Source: Rhodococcus sp. HM1
GTDB taxonomy: Bacteria > Actinomycetota > Actinomycetes > Mycobacteriales > Mycobacteriaceae
Assembly (NCBI RefSeq): GCF_023218075.1
Contig: NZ_JALPTB010000020.1
Coordinates: forward strand, 1-64,000
DNA: 64,000 nt
Direction of reading: 5' to 3'
Positions 22,479 through 30,154 of this stretch are shown piece by piece (the stretch's first letter is position 1; every line of letters begins with the position of its first letter). The notes under the pieces are model-generated. The model was not told the origin of the DNA and did not search any database. It saw only the letters and a list, made by a program, of their open reading frames with translations. The position numbers and the translations under genes were made by a program.

Positions 22479-22520
22479 CCGAGGTCCGGGCGGCGCCCCT
22501 CGTCGCCGCCCGGACCTCGG
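22479..22520. terminator. Strong 17-bp hairpin after the SDR gene
   Basis: A perfect 17-bp inverted repeat, CCGAGGTCCGGGCGGCG at 22479-22495 and its complement at 22504-22520, with an 8-base loop. It lies four bases past the stop of the minus-strand SDR gene (22524) and just upstream of the MFS gene. It should end the aldehyde dehydrogenase-thiolase-crotonase-SDR operon. Confidence 0.7.
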
Positions 22521-22523
22521 CGC

Positions 22524-23294
22524 CTACTTCGGCTGGAATCGCTGCGCACCGTCGAGGCGCACCACCTCGCCGTTGATGTACGGGTTCTCGAGCAGGTGCT
22601 GCGCGAGGAAGGCGTATTCGTCCGGGGTGCCGAGCCGCTTCGGGAACGGCACCGATTCGGCGAACTTGGCGAGCTTCTCCTCTCCGAGGAACTCCATGAT
22701 CGGGGTGCGCACGGTCCCGGGTGCGATGCTGTTGAGGCGGATGCCGACCGCGCTGAGGTCGCGGGCACCGGTCAGGGTCAGGGCGTTCACACCGCCCTTC
22801 GCCGCGGCATAGGCGGACTGTCCGATCTGCCCCTCGTACCCGGCGATCGAGCTCGTCATCACGATCGCGCCGCGCTCCCCGTTCGGCTTCGGGTCGAGCT
22901 CGGCGATCTTCGCGGCGGTCAGCCGCAGCACGTTGTAGGTGCCGCTCAGGTAGAGCGCGATGGTGTCGGTGAATCCCTCGAACGTGTGGGGGCTGCCGTC
23001 CCGGTTGACGACCTTCTCGAGCACCCCGAAACCGCCGTGGGCGATCACCGCGTACCGCAGGGTGCCGAGGTTGCCCGCGGCCGCCAGCGCCGCCTCGATG
23101 CTCGCGCTGTCGAGGACATCGGTGCGGACGTACACGGCCTTGTTGCCGAGTTCCTCGGCCAGGGCACCGGCCTTGGCGTCGTTGACGTCGGCGATGACGA
23201 CGGCCGCACCGGCACCGTGCAGCCGGCGCACGGTGGCTTCGCCGAGACCGCCGGCGCCGCCGCTGACGAGGACTACTTCACCTTCGAAAGCCAC
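22524..23294 (-). CDS. SDR-family 3-hydroxyacyl-CoA dehydrogenase-like oxidoreductase
   Basis: A 256-residue short-chain dehydrogenase. It has the nucleotide-binding TGxxxGxG variant SGGAGGLGEA near 11-20, an acidic IADVND after beta-2 (NAD preference), the catalytic Ser in VMTSSIAGYEGQIGQ and YAAAK (about 158-162). The IAPGTVRTPIMEFL and WPFPKRLGxPxEYA-like PFPKRLGTPDEYAFL motifs match type II 3-hydroxyacyl-CoA dehydrogenases (HSD10-like). It is the last gene of a minus-strand operon with a crotonase, a thiolase and an aldehyde dehydrogenase, a complete beta-oxidation-like set apart from the acyl-CoA dehydrogenase. Confidence 0.86.
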   Translation of the reverse strand: MAFEGEVVLVSGGAGGLGEATVRRLHGAGAAVVIADVNDAKAGALAEELGNKAVYVRTDVLDSASIEAALAAAGNLGTLRYAVIAHGGFGVLEKVVNRDGSPHTFEGFTDTIALYLSGTYNVLRLTAAKIAELDPKPNGERGAIVMTSSIAGYEGQIGQSAYAAAKGGVNALTLTGARDLSAVGIRLNSIAPGTVRTPIMEFLGEEKLAKFAESVPFPKRLGTPDEYAFLAQHLLENPYINGEVVRLDGAQRFQPK

Positions 23295-23321
23295 AGTTCC
23301 TCCAGGGGTTGTCGTGTGCGC

Positions 23322-24083
23322 TCAGGCGCCGGTCCATTGCGGTGCGCGCTTCTCGGCGAAGGCCAGCGCGCCTTCCTTCGCGTCCTGCGACGTGAACACC
23401 GGGACGATGAGCTCGAGCTGCTTCTGCCACATCTCGTCGTCCGACCAGCCGCGCGAGCTGGTCATGATGTTCTTGGTGACCGCGACCGCGAGGGGTCCGT
23501 TCGCGGTGATCCGATCGGCCAGGGCGAGCGCCTCGTCGAGGGCCTTGCCCGGCTCGGCGAGCACGTTGACGAAGCCGTACCCGTGCCCCTGCTCGGCGGT
23601 GAAGCTGTCGCCGGTCAGCGCCAGTTCGAGAGCCTTCTGGTACGGGATGCGCCGATGCAGCCGCAGCAGCCCACCACCGCCGGCGACCAGGCCGCGTTTG
23701 ACCTCGGGGATCCCGAATTTCGCGGTCGTCGACGCGACTACCAGGTCGGTCGCGAGCACGAGTTCCGTTCCGCCCGCGAGCGCGTATCCCTCCACCGCGG
23801 CGATGATCGGCTTGGTGGGCGGTCGTTCGGTGAAGCCCATGCCCCGGCCGGGGATCGCGACGATCTCGCCGGCGGCGAACGCCTTCAGGTCCATGCCCGC
23901 GCAGAAGTTGCCGCCCGCGCCGGTCAGCACCGCGACCGACAGTTCGGGGCTCTCGTCGAGTTCGTCGACCGCGTCGGCCAGGCCCCGGCTGACGGCCAGG
24001 TTCACGGCGTTGCGCGCGTCCGGCCGGTTGATCGTGATCACCAACGTGCGTCCGCGGCGTTCCCGCAGTACTTCGTCCGACAC
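23322..24083 (-). CDS. Enoyl-CoA hydratase (crotonase family, EchA-like)
   Basis: A 253-residue crotonase. Motifs: TINRPDARNAVN near 18-29, GGNFCAGMDLKAF oxyanion loop near 60, VEGYALAGGTELVLATD near 103-119, and KFGIPEVKRGLVAGGGG near 128, where the Glu of GIPE is at a catalytic position while the second Glu position is Gly, as in several echA proteins with unknown substrate. The GTG start at 24083 has GGGAGG eight bases upstream; the longer frame overlaps the thiolase gene. It lies 48 bases downstream of the thiolase and 27 bases upstream of the SDR. Confidence 0.86.
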   Translation of the reverse strand: MSDEVLRERRGRTLVITINRPDARNAVNLAVSRGLADAVDELDESPELSVAVLTGAGGNFCAGMDLKAFAAGEIVAIPGRGMGFTERPPTKPIIAAVEGYALAGGTELVLATDLVVASTTAKFGIPEVKRGLVAGGGGLLRLHRRIPYQKALELALTGDSFTAEQGHGYGFVNVLAEPGKALDEALALADRITANGPLAVAVTKNIMTSSRGWSDDEMWQKQLELIVPVFTSQDAKEGALAFAEKRAPQWTGA

Positions 24084-24130
24084 CGTTTGCCTCCCGATAA
24101 GTTTCGTGGCGAAGAATTTCGTGGGCTTTC

Positions 24131-25306
24131 TCAGGCCTCGACGACGACCGCGCCGCCCTGCCCGCCGCCGGCACACATCGCGGCGACACCGATTCCGCCG
24201 CCGCGGCGCCGCAGTTCGTAGAGCAGGGTGGTGACCATGCGGGCCCCGGACGCGGAGATGGGATGACCGAGGCTGCAACCGCTTCCGGAGAAGTTCACCC
24301 GTTCCTCGTCGAGTCCGTACTCGCGGCACGCGGCGATCGGAACCGACGCGAACGCTTCGTTGATCTCCCACAGCGTCACATCCGAGGCGGCCAATCCCGC
24401 CCGGTCGAGGACCTTGCCGATCACCGCGACCGCGCCGAGTCCGGTGTCCCGCGGAGCCAGGGCCGCATTCGCCCACGCCCGGACCGTGCCGAGCACCTCG
24501 AGCCCCTCGGAGACGGCGTAGTCTCCGGCGACCAGCGTCACCGCGGCCGCGGCGTCGTTGATACCGCTGCTGTTACCGGCGGTGATGGAGAAGCCCTCGA
24601 TCTCCGGGTGCAGCACCGGCAGCGACGCGAGGCGTTCGAGGGTGGTGTCGCGGCGCGGATGTTCGTCGACCGCGAAGTCCAGCACCGAACCGTCGGGCCG
24701 CTGCACCTTGATCGGCACGATCTCGTCGACGAACTTGCCGGTGTCGATCGCGGCGACGGCACGACGATGCGAACGTTCGGCCCAGGCGTCCATCTCCTCT
24801 CGGCTGATCCCGGCCGCCTGCGCGGTGTTCCAGCCGACGGTGATCGCCATGTCGAGGGTCGGTGCGTCCGGTGTTTCCGGGTGCGACGGTGGCATCCACG
24901 GCTCCCGGAACTCCATGTCGGCCCCCGGCACGCGCCACTTCATGATCGGCGAGGTCGACAGGGACTGCACACCACCGGCCACGATCACCCGTTCCATGCC
25001 GACCCCGATGTGCGCGGCCGCGTTCGAGATGGCGGTCAGGCTGCCGGCGCAGTGCCGGTTGACGGCCTGCCCGGGCACCGTGGTCATCCCCGCGGCCACC
25101 GCCGCGTAGCGCGCGAGATCGCCACCGCCGTAGTTCAATTCGGCGAAGATGACGTCGTCGACGTGGGACGGGTCGATGCGGGCGCGGCGCACCGTCTCGG
25201 TCAGGACGGTCTCGGCGAGGGTTTCCGCCGGTACGTCGACCAGCGCTCCCTTGAAGGACCGGGCGATCGCGGTGCGGGTGGCGCCGACGATGACGGATTC
25301 GACCAT
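24131..25306 (-). CDS. Acetyl-CoA acyltransferase (thiolase)
   Basis: A 391-residue thiolase, expected to cleave a 3-ketoacyl-CoA with CoASH. The nucleophile Cys is at about 86 in AVNRHCAGSLTAISNA; NEAFASVPIAACREYG near 315 and SGCSLGHPISASGAR near 343 supply the NEAF and GHP motifs; the last catalytic Cys is in AAMCAGGGQGGAVV near 377. The GHP motif context (FSGSGCSLGHP rather than NGGAIALGHP) marks it as an FadA-like paralogue, not the housekeeping acetoacetyl-CoA thiolase. Co-oriented with the aldehyde dehydrogenase upstream (61-base gap) and the crotonase downstream. Confidence 0.9.
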   Translation of the reverse strand: MVESVIVGATRTAIARSFKGALVDVPAETLAETVLTETVRRARIDPSHVDDVIFAELNYGGGDLARYAAVAAGMTTVPGQAVNRHCAGSLTAISNAAAHIGVGMERVIVAGGVQSLSTSPIMKWRVPGADMEFREPWMPPSHPETPDAPTLDMAITVGWNTAQAAGISREEMDAWAERSHRRAVAAIDTGKFVDEIVPIKVQRPDGSVLDFAVDEHPRRDTTLERLASLPVLHPEIEGFSITAGNSSGINDAAAAVTLVAGDYAVSEGLEVLGTVRAWANAALAPRDTGLGAVAVIGKVLDRAGLAASDVTLWEINEAFASVPIAACREYGLDEERVNFSGSGCSLGHPISASGARMVTTLLYELRRRGGGIGVAAMCAGGGQGGAVVVEA

Positions 25307-25367
25307 GAATTTCGTCCTTCGGTGACGTGCCGACGGGTCGGCGATTGACGTTCACTGCTTCTGCTGG

Positions 25368-26921
25368 TCACTGACGCGGCATGCGACAACCGATCGTTTT
25401 CGTTTCGAGGTATTGCTGGAATCCTTCGAGGCCGCACTGGCGTCCGACACCGCTGTTCTTGTAGCCGCCGAACGGTGCGTCGGCGCCGTAGAACATTCCG
25501 CCGTTGACGCCGATCGCACCGGTCCGGATGCGCCGCGCGACGGCCATGCCGCGCTCGGTGGACCCCGACAGCACCGCCCCGGCCAGACCGTAGTCGCTGT
25601 CGTTGGCCAGACGAACCGCTTCGTCGTCGTCGGCGAACGGGATCATCACCAGCACCGGCCCGAAGATCTCCTCGCGTGTGATCGCCAGGCTCTGGTCCTC
25701 GCACACGAACACGGTCGGTTCGACGAAGAAACCGCCCGCCAGGTGCGGCGGCAGGTCGCACACCGCTCCCCCGCCGGTGACGATCCGCGCCCCGTCGCCG
25801 ACCGCGCGATCGCACGCGTCGAGCACGCGGGCACGCTGGGCGGCGCTGACGACGGGACCGACCAGCGTGTCGGGCAGTGCCGGATCACCCACCGGCACCG
25901 ACGCGAACATCGCGGCCACGTTCTCGACCAGGTCGTCGAACAACGAGCGGTGCACGAGCATGCGGCTGGTTGCCGCGCACGCCTGACCGGCGTGCACACA
26001 CACGCCCACCGCGCTGCGCAGCGCCGCGGCAGGATCGGCGTCGTCGAGGACGATGAGCGCGGATTTGCCGCCCAGTTCCAGGAAGTTGCGTTTCATGGTG
26101 GCCGCGCCGTCGCGCACGATGGTGCGGCCGACGGCGGTGGAACCGGTGAAGGAGATCAGGTCGACGCGCGGGTCGGCGACCGGCAGCGCGGCGACCTCGG
26201 TCGAGTCGGTGGTGACGACGTTGACGACACCGGCGGGAATGTCGGTGCGCTCGGCGATGATCCGCCCGATCCGGGTGGCGTTCCACGGTGTGTGCGGATC
26301 CGGTTTGAGGACGACGGTGTTGCCGGCGGCGAGCGCCGGACCGAGCTTGTTGAGGATCACCTCGATCGGGAAGTTGGACGGGGTGATGGTCGCGACCACC
26401 CCGACCGGTTCCTGCACCACGGTCCGCACGTTTCGGGAACCGAACAGACCGCCGCCGTCGAGGACGCGTTCCCAGGGGTAGTCGTCGATCAGACGTGCCG
26501 GGTAGCGCAGCGCCTCGGCCAGCGGCCAGTCCAGCTGCGCGGTGCCGGTGGTCATGACCGGGCAACCGGCCTCGGCGACGAGTTCGTCGCGCAGGTCGTC
26601 GTGTTCGGCTTCGAGTCCGGTCTGGAGCTGGTCGAGGCACCGGGCGCGCAGGGACCGGTTGGTGGACCTGTCGGTTTCGTCGAAGGCCCGGCGCGCGGCG
26701 GCGATCGCGCGATGCATGTCCTCGGGTCCGGCCGCCGCGGTGGTGCCGAGCACCCGGCCGGTGGCGGGGTCGAGGTTGTCGTAGACGGCGCCGGAGGCGG
26801 CATCGACCAGGGTGCCGTCGACGAGCATCCGGCGTTCGGCGCGTTCGGCCACCCGAGAATGCCGCTCCGGCTGTGGTGCGATCCGCGTCCCGATTTCGCT
26901 CACGTACCCCCCGTTCGCCAT
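25368..26921 (-). CDS. Aldehyde dehydrogenase family protein
   Basis: A 517-residue NAD(P)-dependent aldehyde dehydrogenase. Features: TPSNFPIEVILNKLGPALAA near 180-199 (NAD-binding Asn), FTGSTAVGR near 258 (Rossmann), general-base Glu in LELGGKS near 282, nucleophile Cys315 in HAGQACAATSR, and EEIFGPVLVM near 410. It should oxidise an aldehyde or semialdehyde formed from an alcohol in the same pathway. It leads the minus-strand operon and is divergent from the CoA transferase with a 70-base shared promoter containing a GTAAC-C-GTTAC palindrome. Confidence 0.9.
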   Translation of the reverse strand: MANGGYVSEIGTRIAPQPERHSRVAERAERRMLVDGTLVDAASGAVYDNLDPATGRVLGTTAAAGPEDMHRAIAAARRAFDETDRSTNRSLRARCLDQLQTGLEAEHDDLRDELVAEAGCPVMTTGTAQLDWPLAEALRYPARLIDDYPWERVLDGGGLFGSRNVRTVVQEPVGVVATITPSNFPIEVILNKLGPALAAGNTVVLKPDPHTPWNATRIGRIIAERTDIPAGVVNVVTTDSTEVAALPVADPRVDLISFTGSTAVGRTIVRDGAATMKRNFLELGGKSALIVLDDADPAAALRSAVGVCVHAGQACAATSRMLVHRSLFDDLVENVAAMFASVPVGDPALPDTLVGPVVSAAQRARVLDACDRAVGDGARIVTGGGAVCDLPPHLAGGFFVEPTVFVCEDQSLAITREEIFGPVLVMIPFADDDEAVRLANDSDYGLAGAVLSGSTERGMAVARRIRTGAIGVNGGMFYGADAPFGGYKNSGVGRQCGLEGFQQYLETKTIGCRMPRQ

Positions 26922-26933
26922 CCTGGATGATTA

Positions 26934-26955
26934 ACTGTAACCGTTACCGTATAGT
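26934..26955. promoter_or_regulatory. Candidate operator with GTAAC-C-GTTAC palindrome
   Basis: In the 70-base divergent promoter between aldehyde dehydrogenase (minus) and CoA transferase (plus) the sequence ACTGTAACCGTTACCGTATA contains a perfect 5+1+5 palindrome (26937-26947). The ACTGTA part recurs in other divergent promoters of the window. Size and position fit a TetR-type repressor site controlling both operons. Confidence 0.5.
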
Positions 26956-26991
26956 TCCTCAACACACCGTCGGGAATCGGAAGGGGAACCG

Positions 26992-28212
26992 ATGTCGGGT
27001 CTGCTCCAGGGCATTCGCATCGTCGAGTTGGCATCGTGGACATACGTCCCCAGCGCCGGTGCGGCGCTGAGCGATTGGGGGGCGGAGGTCGTCAAGATCG
27101 AGGACACGCGCGGCGGCGATCCGTGCCGCTACCTGAACATCGGCGGTCTCGACCCGGCGCAGTCGCGGGTCGACGCGAACTTCATGATGGAACTCGGGAA
27201 CCACGGCAAACGCAGCATCGGCGTGGACATCAAATCCGAACGGGGCCGGGACATCCTGCGGCGCCTGATCGAACGTGCCGACGTGTTCCTCACCAACTGG
27301 CTGCCCGCCGCACTCGAGCGCGCCGACCTGTCCGTCGAACGCATCCGCGAGTTCAACCCGAACGTCATCGTCGCGCGCGGCAGCGGCCAGGGCAGCCGCG
27401 GACCCGAACGCGACCGCGGCGGCTTCGACGCCGCCAGCTACCTCGCCCGCGGCGCCGTCGCCTACGCCCTGACCCCACCGGATGCCGAATACCCGGTGAC
27501 GCAGACCCCCGCGTTCGGCGACCTGCAGGGCGGCATCACCCTCGCCGGCGGGATCGCCGCCGCCCTGTTCCACCGGGCCACCACCGGCCACGCTCCAGTC
27601 GTGGACAGTTCCCTTCTGTCCCAGGGTGTTTGGGCGATGGCGCCGGACATCGCCGCGGCGGACTACTACGGCATCGACCGGATCCCGGTGGGCAATGCGG
27701 GCACGGCACCGAATCCCGCCGTCAACCGCTACCGCACCCGCGACGGCCGGTGGATCCAGCTGGTGTTCCTGCAGGCCGACCGGTACTGGAAGGGCTTCTG
27801 CGAACGCATCGGCCGACCCGACATGGCCACCGACGAACGGTTCGTGCCGCTGGCGAATCTGGTCGCCAACAAGGAAACCGCGACCGCGGAACTGCGCCAC
27901 ACCTTCGCCGAACGCGACCTCGCCGACTGGCAGAAGATCCTCGCCGACGAACCGGGCGTGTGGGCGACCCTCGCGAGCCCGAAGGAGGTGCTCTCGGATC
28001 CGCAGGTCGTCGCGAACGGCTATCTCATGACCGTCACGGACGCCGCGGGCCGCGAATACCGCACCGCCGCCGCACCCGTCCAGTTCGACGAGACTCCGCC
28101 GCCACCGCGCCGCGCCCCCGAATACGGCGAACACACCGAGGATATCCTGCTCGAACTCGGTTTCGACTGGGACGCCATCATCGCCGCCAAGGAAGCCGGA
28201 GCCGTGCTGTGA
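26992..28212 (+). CDS. Family III CoA transferase (CaiB/BaiF)
   Basis: A 406-residue protein of the formyl-CoA transferase family, which moves CoA between carboxylic acids through an aspartyl-CoA intermediate. The N-terminus RIVELASWTYVPSAGAALSD followed by WGAEVVKIEDTRGGDP is diagnostic; the catalytic Asp lies in the region DRGGFDAASYLARG near 140-153. The C-terminal APEYGEHTEDILLELGFDWD is typical. It opens a plus-strand operon (CoA transferase, DUF1059, amidohydrolase) divergent from the beta-oxidation set, and likely activates the pathway acid without ATP. Confidence 0.9.
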   Translation: MSGLLQGIRIVELASWTYVPSAGAALSDWGAEVVKIEDTRGGDPCRYLNIGGLDPAQSRVDANFMMELGNHGKRSIGVDIKSERGRDILRRLIERADVFLTNWLPAALERADLSVERIREFNPNVIVARGSGQGSRGPERDRGGFDAASYLARGAVAYALTPPDAEYPVTQTPAFGDLQGGITLAGGIAAALFHRATTGHAPVVDSSLLSQGVWAMAPDIAAADYYGIDRIPVGNAGTAPNPAVNRYRTRDGRWIQLVFLQADRYWKGFCERIGRPDMATDERFVPLANLVANKETATAELRHTFAERDLADWQKILADEPGVWATLASPKEVLSDPQVVANGYLMTVTDAAGREYRTAAAPVQFDETPPPPRRAPEYGEHTEDILLELGFDWDAIIAAKEAGAVL

Positions 28213-28355
28213 AACGACATCTCACCTGCCCTTGCGGGGAGTACCTCACCGGCGCCGACGAGGACGAACTCGTCGAGAACGCACGCAGGCATCTGGCCGA
28301 GCAGCATCCCGGGCACGACTACGACCGCGAGCAGATTCTCTTCATGGCCTACTGA
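28209..28355 (+). CDS. DUF1059-family small protein
   Basis: Forty-eight residues starting KRHLTCPCGEYLTGADEDEL and ending HDYDREQILFMAY, matching the DUF1059 pattern: an N-terminal CxCG pair, the EDELVEnARRHLAEQHPGH helix, and a short C-terminal tail. The GTG start overlaps the CoA-transferase stop by four bases (GTGA), so it is co-translated. The two cysteines plus His could bind a metal. The function is unknown; family members are frequently found in actinobacterial genomes beside catabolic genes, and the tight coupling here suggests a role in this pathway. Confidence 0.72.
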   Translation: MKRHLTCPCGEYLTGADEDELVENARRHLAEQHPGHDYDREQILFMAY

Positions 28356-28395
28356 ACCACCTGTCCCCCAATATCTTCCGCTGAGGAGCGTCGAC

Positions 28396-29694
28396 GTGAA
28401 CAAGAACGACATGATCCTGATCAGCGTGGACGATCACATCATCGAGCCACCCGACATGTTCGACAACCACCTGCCGAAGAAGTACGCCGCCGACGCCCCG
28501 AAGCTCGTCCACACCCCGGACGGCGCCGACATGTGGAAGTTCCGGGACACCGTGGTGCCCAACGTCGCGCTCAACGCGGTCGCCGGCCGCCCCAAGGAGG
28601 AATACGGGCTCGAACCGGACGGACTCGACGAGATCCGGCCCGGCTGCTACGACGTGCACGAACGCATCAAGGACATGAACGCCGGCGGCATCCTCGCGTC
28701 GATGAACTTCCCGTCCTTCCCCGGCTTCGCCGGCCGGTTGTTCGCCACCGAGGACCCGGACTTCTCGCTCGCGCTGGTGCGCGCCTACAACGACTGGCAC
28801 ATCGACGAATGGTGCGGCGCGTATCCGGGCCGGTTCATTCCGATGGCGCTGCCGGTGATCTGGGACGCCGAACTGTGCGCCGCCGAGGTGCGGCGCTGCG
28901 CCGAGAAGGGCGTCCACTCGCTCACCTTCACCGAGAACCCGGCCGCGCTCGGCTACCCGAGCTTCCACGACCCGTTCTGGAATCCGCTGTGGAAGGCGCT
29001 CGTCGACACCGACACCGTGCTCAGCGTGCACATCGGGTCGTCGGGACGGCTGTCGATCCCGGCCGTCGATTCCCCACCGGACGTGATGATCACGCTGCAG
29101 CCGATGAACATCGTACAGGCCGCGGCCGATCTGCTGTGGTCCCGGCCGGTCAAGGACTACCCGGACCTGAAGATCGCGCTGTCCGAGGGCGGCACCGGGT
29201 GGATCCCCTACTTCCTCGAACGCCTGGACCGGACCTACGAGATGCACTCCACGTGGACCCTGCAGGACTTCGGCGGCAAGCTGCCCAGCGAGGTGTTCCG
29301 CGAGCACTTCCTCACCTGCTTCATCAGCGATCCGGTCGGGGTGCGGCTGCGCCACGACATCGGGATCGACAACATCTCGTGGGAGTGCGACTACCCGCAC
29401 AGCGACTCGATGTGGCCCGACGCCCCCGAGGTTCTCTCGTCGGTGCTCGTGCGCGAGAACGTGCCCGACGACGAGATCGACAAGATGACGCACCTGAACG
29501 CGATGCGCTGGTACTCGTTCGATCCGTTCACGCACGTCCCGCGCGAACAGGCGACGGTCGGCGCGCTGCGCGCCGCAGCCGCCGGGCACGACGTGAGCAT
29601 CCAGCCGCGCAGTCACAAGCACACGCCCGCCGAGGACAAGCTGACGGCGTTCCAGGCACAGATCAAGGCGGCCACCGCGCACACCGCGTCCTGA
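28396..29694 (+). CDS. Amidohydrolase-2 family protein (metal-dependent TIM-barrel)
   Basis: A 432-residue protein of the ACMSD/gamma-resorcylate decarboxylase-like amidohydrolase_2 family. Instead of the usual N-terminal HxH it has D12-x-H14 (VDDHIIEPP). Other likely active-site elements: LSVHIGSSG near 213, ALSEGGTGWIPYFLERLDR near 258, and the metal Asp in WECDYPHSDSMWP near 333. The C-terminus is extended by about 30 residues. Members decarboxylate or hydrolytically cleave C-C or C-N bonds. It is the third gene of the CoA-transferase operon, 40 bases after DUF1059, and one of four paralogues in the window, all within catabolic operons. Confidence 0.85.
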   Translation: MNKNDMILISVDDHIIEPPDMFDNHLPKKYAADAPKLVHTPDGADMWKFRDTVVPNVALNAVAGRPKEEYGLEPDGLDEIRPGCYDVHERIKDMNAGGILASMNFPSFPGFAGRLFATEDPDFSLALVRAYNDWHIDEWCGAYPGRFIPMALPVIWDAELCAAEVRRCAEKGVHSLTFTENPAALGYPSFHDPFWNPLWKALVDTDTVLSVHIGSSGRLSIPAVDSPPDVMITLQPMNIVQAAADLLWSRPVKDYPDLKIALSEGGTGWIPYFLERLDRTYEMHSTWTLQDFGGKLPSEVFREHFLTCFISDPVGVRLRHDIGIDNISWECDYPHSDSMWPDAPEVLSSVLVRENVPDDEIDKMTHLNAMRWYSFDPFTHVPREQATVGALRAAAAGHDVSIQPRSHKHTPAEDKLTAFQAQIKAATAHTAS

Positions 29695-29708
29695 CCGGCA
29701 CTGTGACC

Positions 29709-29724
29709 CCTTCGCTTGCGAAGG
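29709..29724. terminator. Short hairpin after the amidohydrolase gene
   Basis: CCTTCGC-TT-GCGAAGG is a perfect 7-bp inverted repeat with a two-base spacer, 15 bases after the amidohydrolase stop. The loop is too tight unless the inner pair opens. It is a plausible end for the CoA-transferase operon just upstream of the PadR promoter. Confidence 0.35.
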
Positions 29725-29730
29725 CTCGTT

Positions 29731-29786
29731 CCTCATACCTAGATCTGCTAGGGTCACCGTTATCCATAGCACCGCTAGGTATGAGG
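29731..29786. promoter_or_regulatory. Candidate PadR operator: 12-bp perfect inverted repeat
   Basis: CCTCATACCTAG (29731-29742) and CTAGGTATGAGG (29775-29786) are exact reverse complements separated by 32 bases, immediately upstream of the PadR gene. A partial third element, CTGCTAGGG, lies between them. PadR repressors commonly regulate themselves at such sites. The right arm ends just before the start codon, so binding should block transcription initiation. Confidence 0.65.
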
Positions 29787-29791
29787 GCGAC

Positions 29792-30154
29792 ATGTTCATC
29801 GAGAAAGATCTGGTGGCCGCCTCGGCCACCCCGCTCGTGCTCGGCATCCTCGCCGAAGGCGAGTCGTACGGGTACGCGATCATCAAACGCGTCAACGAAT
29901 TGTCACAAGGGCAGATGCAGTGGACGGACGGGATGCTGTATCCGCTCCTGCACCGCCTGGAGCGGGCGGGACACGTGTCCGCCACCTGGCGCGTCGCCGA
30001 GAACGGGCGACGCCGCAAGCACTACGCCATCACCGACGCCGGCCGCGGCGTGCTCGCCGAACGAGCGGCGCAGTGGACCGTCGTCGCCGACGCACTGCAG
30101 CAGGTGTGGCAGTCGGCCCAGTTGCCTCCTGCGGCCGCGCCGGGGTGGTCGTGA
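29792..30154 (+). CDS. PadR-family transcriptional regulator
   Basis: A 120-residue winged-helix regulator. The N-terminal motif LVLGILAEGESYGYAIIKRV (about 16-35), GMLYPLLHRLERAGHVSATW (about 47-66) and RRRKHYAITDAGR are the standard PadR core. The C-terminal helix is short (subfamily 1-like, no AIM domain). Its stop overlaps the start of the following membrane-protein gene (TGATG), the classical pairing of PadR with a permease-prefix-domain protein. It is probably autoregulated through the 12-bp inverted repeat upstream, which ends five bases before the ATG. Confidence 0.92.
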   Translation: MFIEKDLVAASATPLVLGILAEGESYGYAIIKRVNELSQGQMQWTDGMLYPLLHRLERAGHVSATWRVAENGRRRKHYAITDAGRGVLAERAAQWTVVADALQQVWQSAQLPPAAAPGWS

